A DNA stretch of 64,000 bases. It comes from Hymenobacter roseosalivarius DSM 11622. Lineage in GTDB: Bacteria; Bacteroidota; Bacteroidia; Cytophagales; Hymenobacteraceae. The DNA lies in contig NZ_FWWW01000055.1 of assembly GCF_900176135.1 (NCBI RefSeq), forward strand, positions 1 through 64,000, read 5' to 3'. Of this stretch, positions 17,779 through 24,850 are shown one piece after another. The notes under the pieces were generated by a model. The model ran no database searches. It was not told the origin of the DNA and saw nothing but the letters and a program-made list of their open reading frames with translations. Each line of letters opens with the position of its first letter. Position 1 is the stretch's first letter. A program made the position numbers and the translations under genes.

Positions 17779-18813
17779 ATGACCAAGATATCTAAGAAGA
17801 AAATTTACTACTCCATCGGTGAGCCGCTGCGGCACTACCTGCATCAATACGACCGCGAAACCCGCTTGCCTGTCACCTATAAAGACCTGACGCGCTTTAG
17901 TGCCGCCTTTCCGCTGTTGGATCGCAACGGCCGCGATACACTGTGGGAAACGGTTTTCTACGAGCCTTCCGCTTTGCAGGAGCTAGCGGCGGGGCTAACG
18001 GAAGTGTATGCGCTGCTGAAAACCGATGGCGACCTTTCCTTCAGCGAACATCTGCTCACGGATAGAATCGACTACTGCCGGTTCGGTAATTCTAATCCGT
18101 TTCGGGTGCGTATCGTCAATCAGTTCAATGACAACTATGACTATTTCTACGTGAAGCGCGCCGACGCCTCGCGGGTGTATGGGCTGGAGCTGGAGCATAT
18201 TTTGTCGCCCAACAGCATCAATTATCTGGTCTGTGGCGATTCGCTCATTGAGGAACACATTGCCGGCATTCCCGGCGACGATTTCATTCGTGACCATTTG
18301 CAGCGGCCGCACCTCAATCAGGTTCGCATCGCGAAGGAGTTTGTCAAGTTTAATGAGCGCTGCTTTGCCCGCCTGTTGGGCGATATGCGCGCCTACAACT
18401 ACGTGATTGACGTGACGCCCGACTTCGAGGACGAACAGTACCGCGTACGGGCCATCGACTTCGATCAGCAGAGCTACGAGGGCAAAAAGACCATGTATCT
18501 GCCCCAGTTTTTCAAGGATAACCGGGCCGTGGTGCAGCTATGCAGCAAGCTGCTCACGGGCGAAAGTATCCGTCAGTACCAAACCGAAGAGCGCACGCTC
18601 ATGGCCCGCCGCGCCCGCGCCGAGCGCTACCGCCTCAAGGACCTGTTGGACTGCATGCGCCCCGACGAGCTATCGACACCCGAAAAGACAACGATTTTGC
18701 AGCAGGAGTTGAATCAGCACCACCGTACTACCCAGTTTAACCGCTGCCGCACCATGGGCGACATCGTGCGGCTGAATTTGCGACTGATGCTGGGCCGGCC
18801 GCGGCCGGAGTAA
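17779..18813 (+). CDS. Kinase-like hypothetical protein
   Basis: A 344-residue soluble protein of no family I can name. The start is at the ATG giving MTKISKKKIYYSIGEP; a longer frame would begin inside a REP-like palindrome. The order of motifs recalls a protein-kinase or aminoglycoside-kinase fold: strands with DYFYVKRAD (K126, possible ATP-binding Lys), a hinge-like SLIEEHIAGIPGDDFI (E159), a possible catalytic loop LLGDMRAYNYVID (D202, N207), then RAIDFDQQSY (D227, D229) as the metal-binding Asp motif. No P-loop-like glycine signature is clear at the front. Kinase activity is inferred from these motifs only. A bidirectional terminator follows. Confidence 0.75.
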   Translation: MTKISKKKIYYSIGEPLRHYLHQYDRETRLPVTYKDLTRFSAAFPLLDRNGRDTLWETVFYEPSALQELAAGLTEVYALLKTDGDLSFSEHLLTDRIDYCRFGNSNPFRVRIVNQFNDNYDYFYVKRADASRVYGLELEHILSPNSINYLVCGDSLIEEHIAGIPGDDFIRDHLQRPHLNQVRIAKEFVKFNERCFARLLGDMRAYNYVIDVTPDFEDEQYRVRAIDFDQQSYEGKKTMYLPQFFKDNRAVVQLCSKLLTGESIRQYQTEERTLMARRARAERYRLKDLLDCMRPDELSTPEKTTILQQELNQHHRTTQFNRCRTMGDIVRLNLRLMLGRPRPE

Positions 18814-18821
18814 ATTCACCT

Positions 18822-18863
18822 ATGAAAAAGCCCCCCGCAACGTATTGCGGGGGGCTTTTTCAT
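18822..18863. terminator. Bidirectional terminator between convergent genes
   Basis: Perfect 19-bp stem (ATGAAAAAGCCCCCCGCAA, 18822-18840, with 18845-18863), 4-base loop, T5 on each strand. One of the AGCCCCCC...GGGGGGCT terminator family. Confidence 0.9.
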
Positions 18864-18878
18864 GAAACTGCTGACTAT

Positions 18879-19553
18879 TTATTGTCCTAAGCCAATGCTC
18901 ATGCCTAAGGAAATTTCCAGGCCGCCGGGGCTGACGGCATTTACCAGGTCCTGCATTTGCCGGGAGGGCCGCTGGCCGTTGGTGTACGTGATGGGGTCGC
19001 CGGTGAAGCGCGCGCCGTAGCCCAAGGTGCCAATAAGCCCAACGCGGCCCGGCTGCCAGCGCAGACCGGAGCGCAGGTTCAGCACGCCGCTCGGCGACAG
19101 ATTATAGTAGACTTCTTCCTGCGAGGGCATGCCTTCATTCAAAGCAACCCGCACATTATCGACGCGCCCGGAGCGAGACAGGTTGGCACCGAAGTAGGGG
19201 GAGAGAGATTTGGCCGGGCTCAAAAAATGCCGCACGCCAACGCCAATTTTGCCCCCCATGCCCAAGCCAACGCCCGCATTCACATCCGTGCCGGCTCCAA
19301 TCATGCGGGCGTAATAAAAGCCCAGGCCTCCGTACGGCCCGCCCCAGCCCAGGTCGATGCCCAGCGAGGAAGTGCGGTAGCGGCTCAGGCTGGTAGGCTG
19401 AGCGCTTGGCCCGGCCGCCGGATAGGCGCGCACAGCGGGCGCCATCGGGGAGGATGGTTGGGAGGGCGGCCGGGTATTTAATTCGATTTGGGCCAGGGCA
19501 GGCACCCCGGCAGCTATGGCCAATAGCGTAGCCACTTTCGTAAAAATCTTCAT
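18879..19553 (-). CDS. Probable outer-membrane beta-barrel protein
   Basis: A 224-residue exported protein with signal MKIFTKVATLLAIAAGVPALAQ. After a Pro/Ser-rich linker, the mature part alternates short amphipathic strands rich in Gly and aromatics (LGIDLGWGGPYGGLGFYYA, GVGLGMGGKIGVGVRHF, YFGANLSRSGRV, SGLRWQ, GTLGYGARF), ending EISLGMSIGLGQ. That reads as an eight-strand barrel closing near the C-terminus. No specific family is recognised. It is downstream of the amidohydrolase on the same strand, but a strong terminator separates them. Confidence 0.75.
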   Translation of the reverse strand: MKIFTKVATLLAIAAGVPALAQIELNTRPPSQPSSPMAPAVRAYPAAGPSAQPTSLSRYRTSSLGIDLGWGGPYGGLGFYYARMIGAGTDVNAGVGLGMGGKIGVGVRHFLSPAKSLSPYFGANLSRSGRVDNVRVALNEGMPSQEEVYYNLSPSGVLNLRSGLRWQPGRVGLIGTLGYGARFTGDPITYTNGQRPSRQMQDLVNAVSPGGLEISLGMSIGLGQ

Positions 19554-19589
19554 GCGATAAAAAAGGTAGTAAATAAATTTAGTGCAAAA

Positions 19590-19659
19590 AAAACCGAGGT
19601 TGAATCAACCATAATGGGTGCTGGTAGTAGCTCATTATAGCCGATTCAACCTCGGTTTT
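19590..19659 (-). terminator. Terminator of the amidohydrolase gene
   Basis: Perfect 17-bp arms (AAAACCGAGGTTGAATC, 19590-19606, with 19643-19659) with an inner ATAATG/CATTAT stem; on the minus strand eight T follow. It separates the amidohydrolase from the barrel-protein gene. Confidence 0.85.
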
Positions 19660-19691
19660 CAGTGCCTGAATCAGCCAGGCAAGCTTCATGC

Positions 19692-20975
19692 CTATTCCTG
19701 CTTAAATACTATGCCCTGCTTCATTACGAAACGTACGCGCTGCATGGTAGTAATATCCTGTAATGGGTCGCCCTCCACGGCTACGATGTCGGCGAGCTTG
19801 CCGGTTTCGAGAGTGCCGAGCTGGTCGCTCTGGCCCAGCAGGTCGGCGGCGTAGACGGTAGCGGCGCGCAATGCTTCGATGGGGGGCATTCCGGCCTCCA
19901 CCATGTAAGCAAACTCTAGCCCGTTAGCCCCGTGGCGAAACACGCCGGCATCCGTGCCAAAGGCAATCTTGACGCCCGCCTTGTAGGCCCGCCCAAACGT
20001 GGCTTGCAGCTTCGGCCCGATGCTCTGGGCTTTGGGCGTTACCAGAGCCGGATAGTAGCCCACGATTTTGGCCGAGTCGGCCACCGACTTGCCGGCCGTA
20101 ATGGTGGGCACGTACCAGGTGCCGTTTTTCTTCATCAGCTTCATCGTCTCGTCGTCCATGAGGGTGCCGTGCTCAATGCTGGTGACGCCCGCCCGGATGG
20201 CGCGCTTCATGCCTTCGGCCCCGTGGGCGTGGCAGGCCACTTTCAGACCCAGGTCGTGGGCGGTTTCCACGATGGCCCGGATTTCGGCTTCGGTCATCTG
20301 GGCGCTGCTGCCGTCTTTGGCCACGCTGAGCACGCCGCCGGTAGCGGTTATTTTGATAAGGTCGGCGCCGTTTTTATACTGCTGGCGCACAGCCTGGCGG
20401 CCTTCGTCGGGGCTGTTTACCACTCCGTCAGCCGGACCGGGGTTACCCATCAGGTCCTGGCGGTAGCCGTTGGTAGGATCGGCGTGGCCACCCGTGCCGG
20501 AGAGCGACTTAGCGGCCGTAAAGATGCGTGGCCCGACCACCTGGCCGCGGTTAATGGAGTTGCGCAACGCCACGTTCACACCCGAGCCGCCCAGGTCGCG
20601 AACGGTAGTAAAGCCCGCCATAAGGGTTTTACGAGCGTATTCGAGGGAGGCAAAAGCCACGTCGGCGGGATTCTGGATGAACTCGTCGAGCTGGTTGGTT
20701 TTGCTGGTCTGGTGCTCTAGATGCACATGCATATCCAGCAAGCCGGGCATCACGGTTTTATTCTTCAGATCAATCGTTTTATCTGCGCCGCTGCCGGTAG
20801 CGTAGCCATTTTGTACGGCGGCCACGCGGCCTTGCTCGACTACGATGGTCATTTCGGGCTGAATGCGGCCAGTACGTACGTCGAGCAGACGACCGCAGTG
20901 CACGTAGGTTTTTTGGGCGTGAGCGGAAGAGAGGCTTAGCAAAAAGCCCCCCAGCAGCGCGGTAAAAAGACGCAT
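19692..20975 (-). CDS. Secreted amidohydrolase (imidazolonepropionase-like)
   Basis: A 427-residue metal-dependent hydrolase of the amidohydrolase superfamily. The signal peptide is MRLFTALLGGFLLSLSSAHAQ, so it acts in the periplasm. Metal-site motifs appear in order: GLLDMHVHLEH (HxH), LIKITATGGVLS (carboxylated Lys), VACHAHGAEGM, SIEHGTLMDDE and AFGTDAGVF (catalytic Asp). A short N-terminal strand (KTYVHCGRLLDVRTG) and C-terminal strands (GKLADIVAVEGDPLQD) form the usual beta-sandwich. Relatives include Xaa-Pro or Xaa-Arg dipeptidases and imidazolone hydrolases, so the substrate is uncertain; peptide or cyclic amide hydrolysis is likeliest. A single gene. Confidence 0.93.
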   Translation of the reverse strand: MRLFTALLGGFLLSLSSAHAQKTYVHCGRLLDVRTGRIQPEMTIVVEQGRVAAVQNGYATGSGADKTIDLKNKTVMPGLLDMHVHLEHQTSKTNQLDEFIQNPADVAFASLEYARKTLMAGFTTVRDLGGSGVNVALRNSINRGQVVGPRIFTAAKSLSGTGGHADPTNGYRQDLMGNPGPADGVVNSPDEGRQAVRQQYKNGADLIKITATGGVLSVAKDGSSAQMTEAEIRAIVETAHDLGLKVACHAHGAEGMKRAIRAGVTSIEHGTLMDDETMKLMKKNGTWYVPTITAGKSVADSAKIVGYYPALVTPKAQSIGPKLQATFGRAYKAGVKIAFGTDAGVFRHGANGLEFAYMVEAGMPPIEALRAATVYAADLLGQSDQLGTLETGKLADIVAVEGDPLQDITTMQRVRFVMKQGIVFKQE

Positions 20976-21124
20976 GGGGTAGGGGTTTGGTAGTGATGAG
21001 TGGGCTGATCCGGGCTTGCCTCATACATATCGGACAGCCGCGCTATTTGCAAGGTGCAGCAGAAAACCCGTAACTCGCAACTCTTAGCCAATAACTATCA
21101 CTTAGACCTCCTAACCAGACCCTC

Positions 21125-21382
21125 ATGGCCACTACCGAAGAGTTTGAAGCCGCTGCTCAGCGTGCTCAACAGCTGCCTGCCAAACCCTCAAACCTGGTTT
21201 TGCTCCAGCTCTACGCCCTGTATAAGCAAGCCACCGAAGGCGACATATCCGGCGACCGGCCCGGCGGCTTCGATTTCAAAGCCATTGCCAAATACGACGC
21301 TTGGGCTGGCATCAGCGGCAAGTCGCCGGACGCCGCCCGCCAAGAGTACGTGGATCTGGTAAGCTTTCTGGCTGACGCGTAA
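21125..21382 (+). CDS. Acyl-CoA-binding protein
   Basis: An 85-residue cytoplasmic protein of the ACBP family, which holds long-chain acyl-CoA esters. The four-helix pattern is complete: FEAAAQRAQQLPAKPSN, LLQLYALYKQATEGDISGDRPG, YDAWAGISGKSPDAARQEYVDLV. The conserved YALYKQAT (Tyr and Lys contacting CoA) and the WxGxxGxS turn are present. ACBP is common in eukaryotes and patchy in bacteria; here it is a free-standing single gene of normal length, with no fusion partner. It converges on the CDGSH gene, with a shared terminator. Confidence 0.93.
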   Translation: MATTEEFEAAAQRAQQLPAKPSNLVLLQLYALYKQATEGDISGDRPGGFDFKAIAKYDAWAGISGKSPDAARQEYVDLVSFLADA

Positions 21383-21462
21383 GTCACCCGTGGTCCAATC
21401 TGCGACAGCATGGAATCTCCTCCTCGATAAGATGAGTACCTGACCTATCCTGATTTCTACAT

Positions 21463-21500
21463 AAAAAAAGCCCCCAGAACTGCTCTGGGGGGCTTTTTTA
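21463..21500. terminator. Bidirectional terminator between ACBP and CDGSH genes
   Basis: AAAAAAAGCCCCCAGA and TCTGGGGGGCTTTTTT pair around a 5-6 base loop, with a T-run on each strand. It serves convergent genes. Confidence 0.85.
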
Positions 21501-21515
21501 GTAATAGATTGTGCT

Positions 21516-21737
21516 CTACACTTTGGGCGCGGGCAAATCGAAGGCAGTAGCGTCGTGCTCGAAATGGCCTTTGTGCGAGCCATCGCAGAAAGGCTTGTTG
21601 CTGGAAAGCCCGCAGCGACAAATGCTGATTCGTTCGCGGCCGCCGAGGCCGTAAGCATTGCCTTGGGCGTCAACGAGTTCGATGTCACCCTCCACGCGGA
21701 GAGAACCGTTGCTGAGGACAGTGAGTTTAGTAGCCAT
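21516..21737 (-). CDS. CDGSH iron-sulfur domain protein
   Basis: A 73-residue cytoplasmic protein with one CDGSH (mitoNEET-like) motif: CRCGLSSNKPFCDGSH supplies three Cys and one His that bind a [2Fe-2S] cluster. Upstream, LTVLSNGSLRVEGDIELVD forms the strand region. Such small proteins carry redox-sensitive clusters and may transfer them; the cellular role is not settled in bacteria. It is a single domain and may dimerise. The divergent partner is unclear; a GNAT gene lies upstream on the same strand with a gap of about 166 bases. Confidence 0.93.
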   Translation of the reverse strand: MATKLTVLSNGSLRVEGDIELVDAQGNAYGLGGRERISICRCGLSSNKPFCDGSHKGHFEHDATAFDLPAPKV

Positions 21738-21903
21738 ATTTTGGTTGGTTGATGAGTTTTATCTGGTGGTGAAGCAATGCGCCGTTGGTGCCCTGGGCTT
21801 AGCAAACCATCTGCTATACGATTGAATACTGCCAACAAGTTAAGGTAATGTCGTTGCGCCGCCGCTTGCACCTCCGTGCATGGGCGCATCCCTGGGTACT
21901 TAT

Positions 21904-22425
21904 TTACCGCAGCTCCTTACGCATCACGTAGTCATTCATCCAGTACGGCCCGATGGCAACATCTTCCTCCCGGTGCTGCTGGAAACCCTGCCGCTCGTAG
22001 AAGCTAATGGCTGGGTTATAGCGATTTACATTCAGCTCCAGGGCGTGGCCACCGGCGGCGCGAACAGCTTCTTCTACGGCCAGCACCATCTGCTGACCCA
22101 GATGCTGGCCCTGTTGGGAAGGCAAAACGTAGATTTTGTGCAGCTTAAAGCCGCCTACTGTGGATGCCGGCAAACGAGAAAAGGAGGCGTAACCGGCTGG
22201 GTGCCCATCGGTTCGCAACAGCAAAAACACATGTCCTTCGGTAGTCATCTGGCGTTCCAAGGAGGCCGGCGTATAAATGACGCGGTACATGTAGTCGATT
22301 TGCTCCTTCGAGATAATGAAGCGGTAAGTAGGCTCCCAGGTGGCTTCGGCCAGCTGAATAATAGTCGGGATATCAGCCAGGGTGGCCGGCTGAATGCTGA
22401 CGGAAGCGGTATCGGTGGCGGACAT
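21904..22425 (-). CDS. GNAT family N-acetyltransferase
   Basis: A 173-residue acyl-CoA-dependent acetyltransferase. The start is at the ATG giving MSATDTASVSIQP; an upstream in-frame start adds three residues. The fold is complete: PATLADIPTIIQLAEATW at the front, GYASFSRLPASTVGGFKLHKIYVLPSQQGQHLGQQMV as strands 4-5 with the CoA pyrophosphate loop (QQGQHLG), then ALELNVNRYNPAISFYERQGFQQHRE. The motif ALELNVNRYNP(A)ISFYE is typical of GNATs acting on small amines or N-terminal amino groups. The substrate cannot be read from sequence. Confidence 0.93.
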   Translation of the reverse strand: MSATDTASVSIQPATLADIPTIIQLAEATWEPTYRFIISKEQIDYMYRVIYTPASLERQMTTEGHVFLLLRTDGHPAGYASFSRLPASTVGGFKLHKIYVLPSQQGQHLGQQMVLAVEEAVRAAGGHALELNVNRYNPAISFYERQGFQQHREEDVAIGPYWMNDYVMRKELR

Positions 22426-22563
22426 AAGCTGCAAAAACGCAAATTTTAGGATAACAAACGTGCTTTCTTGCTAGCAGGGGGCTTTTTGGGACGGAAATTG
22501 TATTGTGCCAGCAATAAATTGCCCCCTGGGGGGCGTTTTTACGCTACTCTCTACTTAGCTACC

Positions 22564-23223
22564 ATGAAAAATATTTTGCTTTCAACTCTCTTCGGAGCCA
22601 CCAGCCTACTGTTCGCTCCGAGGACTGCCGCCGCCCAACAAACGCAGGAGCCTGCTTCTGCTACCAAGCCAGGTTCTGCCGTGGAGCGCGACCTGCGCCG
22701 TTTCAGTGATTGGGTCAGCGAGAAAGTGACGCGCGCTGAAGAAGGTGCCCGCCGCGAGTGGCCCAGCGTGATGGCCGACTACGACCGCCAAAGCGCCCGC
22801 CTCGACCGCGCCACCGATAGCTTGTCGGTGCAGTCGCGCCGCGAGTACGCCGCCCAAAAAGCCCGCTACCAAACCTGGTCTGCCGAGCAGCAGCGCCTCG
22901 ATAGCACCGCCCGCCAACCCGAAACAGTCGCCCAAGTCCAGGGCCGCCTCTTGGGCGAAAACGTAAACATCAAGCGTGTCCGCGCCACTGAGTTGCCCGA
23001 CCTCTACGCTCGGCTGCTGGAAACTACCCGCGACCAGCGCCGCCGCTGGACGGCCGCTGAGTGGAGCGAAGCCTCCGCCGTGCTGACCCGCCTCAATGCA
23101 CGCTACGAGGAAGTACGGACTCAACTGCCCACCGAAGAGCGCCTGCGCGTACGGTCGTGGCAGGCCGAATTTCGCACGCTGGAGAAAGCCCGCGACGTGA
23201 AAGAAATCATCGATAACCGCTAA
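22564..23223 (+). CDS. Exported helical protein of unknown function
   Basis: A 219-residue protein with signal MKNILLSTLFGATSLLFAPRTAAAQ. The start was moved in from a longer frame to this ATG because it gives a clean signal peptide. The mature chain is very rich in Arg, Glu, Ala and Gln with little hydrophobic sequence, so it is probably long helices or a coiled coil (DLRRFSDWVSEKVTRAEEGA, LPDLYARLLETTRDQRRRW, RSWQAEFRTLEKARDVKEII). I know no family for it. It probably lies in the periplasm. The gene just downstream is a nucleoside kinase on the same strand, probably with its own promoter. Confidence 0.8.
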   Translation: MKNILLSTLFGATSLLFAPRTAAAQQTQEPASATKPGSAVERDLRRFSDWVSEKVTRAEEGARREWPSVMADYDRQSARLDRATDSLSVQSRREYAAQKARYQTWSAEQQRLDSTARQPETVAQVQGRLLGENVNIKRVRATELPDLYARLLETTRDQRRRWTAAEWSEASAVLTRLNARYEEVRTQLPTEERLRVRSWQAEFRTLEKARDVKEIIDNR

Positions 23224-23288
23224 GCGGCTATTTGAGCAAGCTGACGCGGTTCGGGGCAGATAGTAGGTGGGCTTCGGTGCCGATGCGC

Positions 23289-23296
23289 TACTTTTG
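23289..23296 (+). promoter_or_regulatory. Probable -7 box of the deoxynucleoside kinase gene
   Basis: TACTTTTG fits TAnnTTTG and lies 30 bases before the ATG. No clear -33 element. Confidence 0.4.
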
Positions 23297-23326
23297 CGCC
23301 TCACATTTTAGCTGCCCACCTCGCTC

Positions 23327-23950
23327 ATGCACATCGCCATCGTCGGAAACATTGGAGCCGGCAAAACCACACTGGCCAATAAGCTGGCGCATCACTTCAA
23401 CTGGGAAGTATTTCTGGAAGACGTAGATGATAATCCTTATCTCAAAGATTTCTATGATGATATGCCCCGTTGGGCGTTTCATCTCCAGGTGTATTTTCTG
23501 AATAGCCGCTTCCGTCAGACCCAGCGCATTAAAAAAATTCAGACGGCGAATAAAGGCGTCATTCAGGACCGCACGATCTACGAGGACGCCCATATATTTG
23601 CAACCAACCTGCACCAGTCGGGCCTGATGGCCGAGCGTGACTACAACAACTATCGCGGCCTGTTCGACTCCATGATCAGCATGGTCGATCCGCCGGACTT
23701 GCTGCTTTATCTGCGCGCCGATTTGTCCAAACTTATCCAGCAGATTGAGCGCCGCAACCGCGATTACGAAAACAACATCAAAATCGAGTACCTCAAGCAC
23801 CTCAACGAGCACTACGAACAGTGGATCGGGAGCTATAAGGAAGGCAAGCTGCTCATCATTGATGTAAATAACCTCGACTACGTGAACAACCCCGAAGATC
23901 TTGGCCTCGTCATCGAGCGCATCAACAGTACGTTGTTTGGTCTGTTTTAA
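23327..23950 (+). CDS. Deoxynucleoside kinase
   Basis: A 207-residue deoxyadenosine/deoxyguanosine-type kinase that salvages deoxynucleosides by ATP-dependent 5'-phosphorylation. The P-loop is at the N-terminus (IVGNIGAGKTTL, residues 5-16). Then come EVFLEDVDDNPYLKDFY, with the substrate-contacting Glu, the QDRTIYEDAHIF motif (DRS-type base and catalytic region) and the lid RRNRDYENNI. Start chosen at the ATG in front of the P-loop; a longer reading is not supported. Cytoplasmic; normal length. The exact nucleoside preference is not determined by sequence alone. Confidence 0.92.
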   Translation: MHIAIVGNIGAGKTTLANKLAHHFNWEVFLEDVDDNPYLKDFYDDMPRWAFHLQVYFLNSRFRQTQRIKKIQTANKGVIQDRTIYEDAHIFATNLHQSGLMAERDYNNYRGLFDSMISMVDPPDLLLYLRADLSKLIQQIERRNRDYENNIKIEYLKHLNEHYEQWIGSYKEGKLLIIDVNNLDYVNNPEDLGLVIERINSTLFGLF

Positions 23951-23963
23951 AATGCTCATCTCT

Positions 23964-24012
23964 ACACACAAAAAAGCCCCCCAGAACTGTTCTGGAGGGC
24001 TTTTTTGTGTGT
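23964..24012. terminator. Bidirectional terminator between kinase and DUF2461 genes
   Basis: ACACACAAAAAAGCCCCCCA and its near-reverse complement extend the stem to about 22 bp, with a single A-G mismatch in TGGAGGGC. T6 on both strands. It separates convergent genes. Confidence 0.85.
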
Positions 24013-24031
24013 ATGAAAGTGAGTTTGGAGC

Positions 24032-24700
24032 CTATCCTTCCATTAGCGCCTGATTCAGAAAGTTTACCAACGGCTGGGCTGCCCTAAATGACGTTACTAT
24101 CTCCTGCGCGAAGTTGGGCTTAAGCACCTGCGCGTCGGTGAAAGAGCGCGACACAAAGAAGTCCTTGAGCTTCAGCCATTCCAGGTCGGGGTCGTTCTTG
24201 TCGTAGCCTTTGGGCGGGCGCTGAAGCCGGTCGCCTTCCAAGCCGTCGGGGTAATAGTGGAGCATATCTGAATGCTGACGCAGCGCATGAAACGTCGGCG
24301 CATTGTAGTGTATCTCCTGGCGGATGCGCGCCACGGCCGGCGTTTCGGGCCGCCACTTGCCGGCTCCTACCCAGCTGGTGCCATTGGGGCCAACCGCCAG
24401 GAAATAGCCTGCCCAGGGTGAGTGCCGCCCATCGCGGGCAAAGCCCGCGCCCATGTGTTTTTTATAGGGCTCATTGCTTTGCTGAAACCGGTCATTCTTG
24501 TTGATCCGGTACTGACTGGCTGCCGCGGTATTGCCCGCCAATTCCGGCTCGAACTGCTGCAACCCTTGTAGCGCCATCTGCATCAACTCTGTAAATTCGG
24601 TCCGCGCCCGCTGGTATTCTCCACGATGGGCGTCCATCCAGGTCTTATTATTATTGACGGCCAGCTCGCGCAGAAAGCTCAAAACGGGGGCAAGATTCAT
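24032..24700 (-). CDS. DUF2461 family protein
   Basis: A 222-residue protein of the DUF2461 (TIGR02453) family. The start is at the ATG giving MNLAPVLSFLRELAVNNNKT; the longer reading adds 23 residues. The family signature is clear: FLRELAVNNNKTWMDAHR (Asn-Asn-Asp-Lys type motif), FRINKNDRF-like YRINKNDRFQQSNEPYK, and AGYFLAVGPNGTSWVGAGKW. No signal peptide, so it is cytoplasmic. The family's function is not established. A terminator (24788-24828) sits upstream, belonging to the T9SS gene before it. Confidence 0.9.
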   Translation of the reverse strand: MNLAPVLSFLRELAVNNNKTWMDAHRGEYQRARTEFTELMQMALQGLQQFEPELAGNTAAASQYRINKNDRFQQSNEPYKKHMGAGFARDGRHSPWAGYFLAVGPNGTSWVGAGKWRPETPAVARIRQEIHYNAPTFHALRQHSDMLHYYPDGLEGDRLQRPPKGYDKNDPDLEWLKLKDFFVSRSFTDAQVLKPNFAQEIVTSFRAAQPLVNFLNQALMEG

Positions 24701-24787
24701 TTGAGATTGATAAAAATGATATAACAATCTACTACGCAGCGCAGCCTCTATCAGGTAAAGCCATATCAAAAGCTGCGGGCAAAGGCT

Positions 24788-24828
24788 AAAAAAAGCGTCG
24801 GCGCCCTGGAAGCCCAGAACGCCGACGC
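24788..24828 (-). terminator. Terminator of the first T9SS cargo gene
   Basis: GCGTCGGCG (24795-24803) pairs with CGCCGACGC (24820-24828), with an inner CTGG/CCAG stem; seven T follow on the minus strand. Confidence 0.85.
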
Positions 24829-24850
24829 AAAAGTCGGTGACAGCAAGCGG

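Noticed and set aside
22518..22545. GCCCCCTGGGGGGC palindrome followed by T5 upstream of the helical protein gene
   Set aside because: It is a short hairpin that could be a terminator, but its position just before a start codon makes this uncertain; it is more likely another copy of the recurring G/C word.
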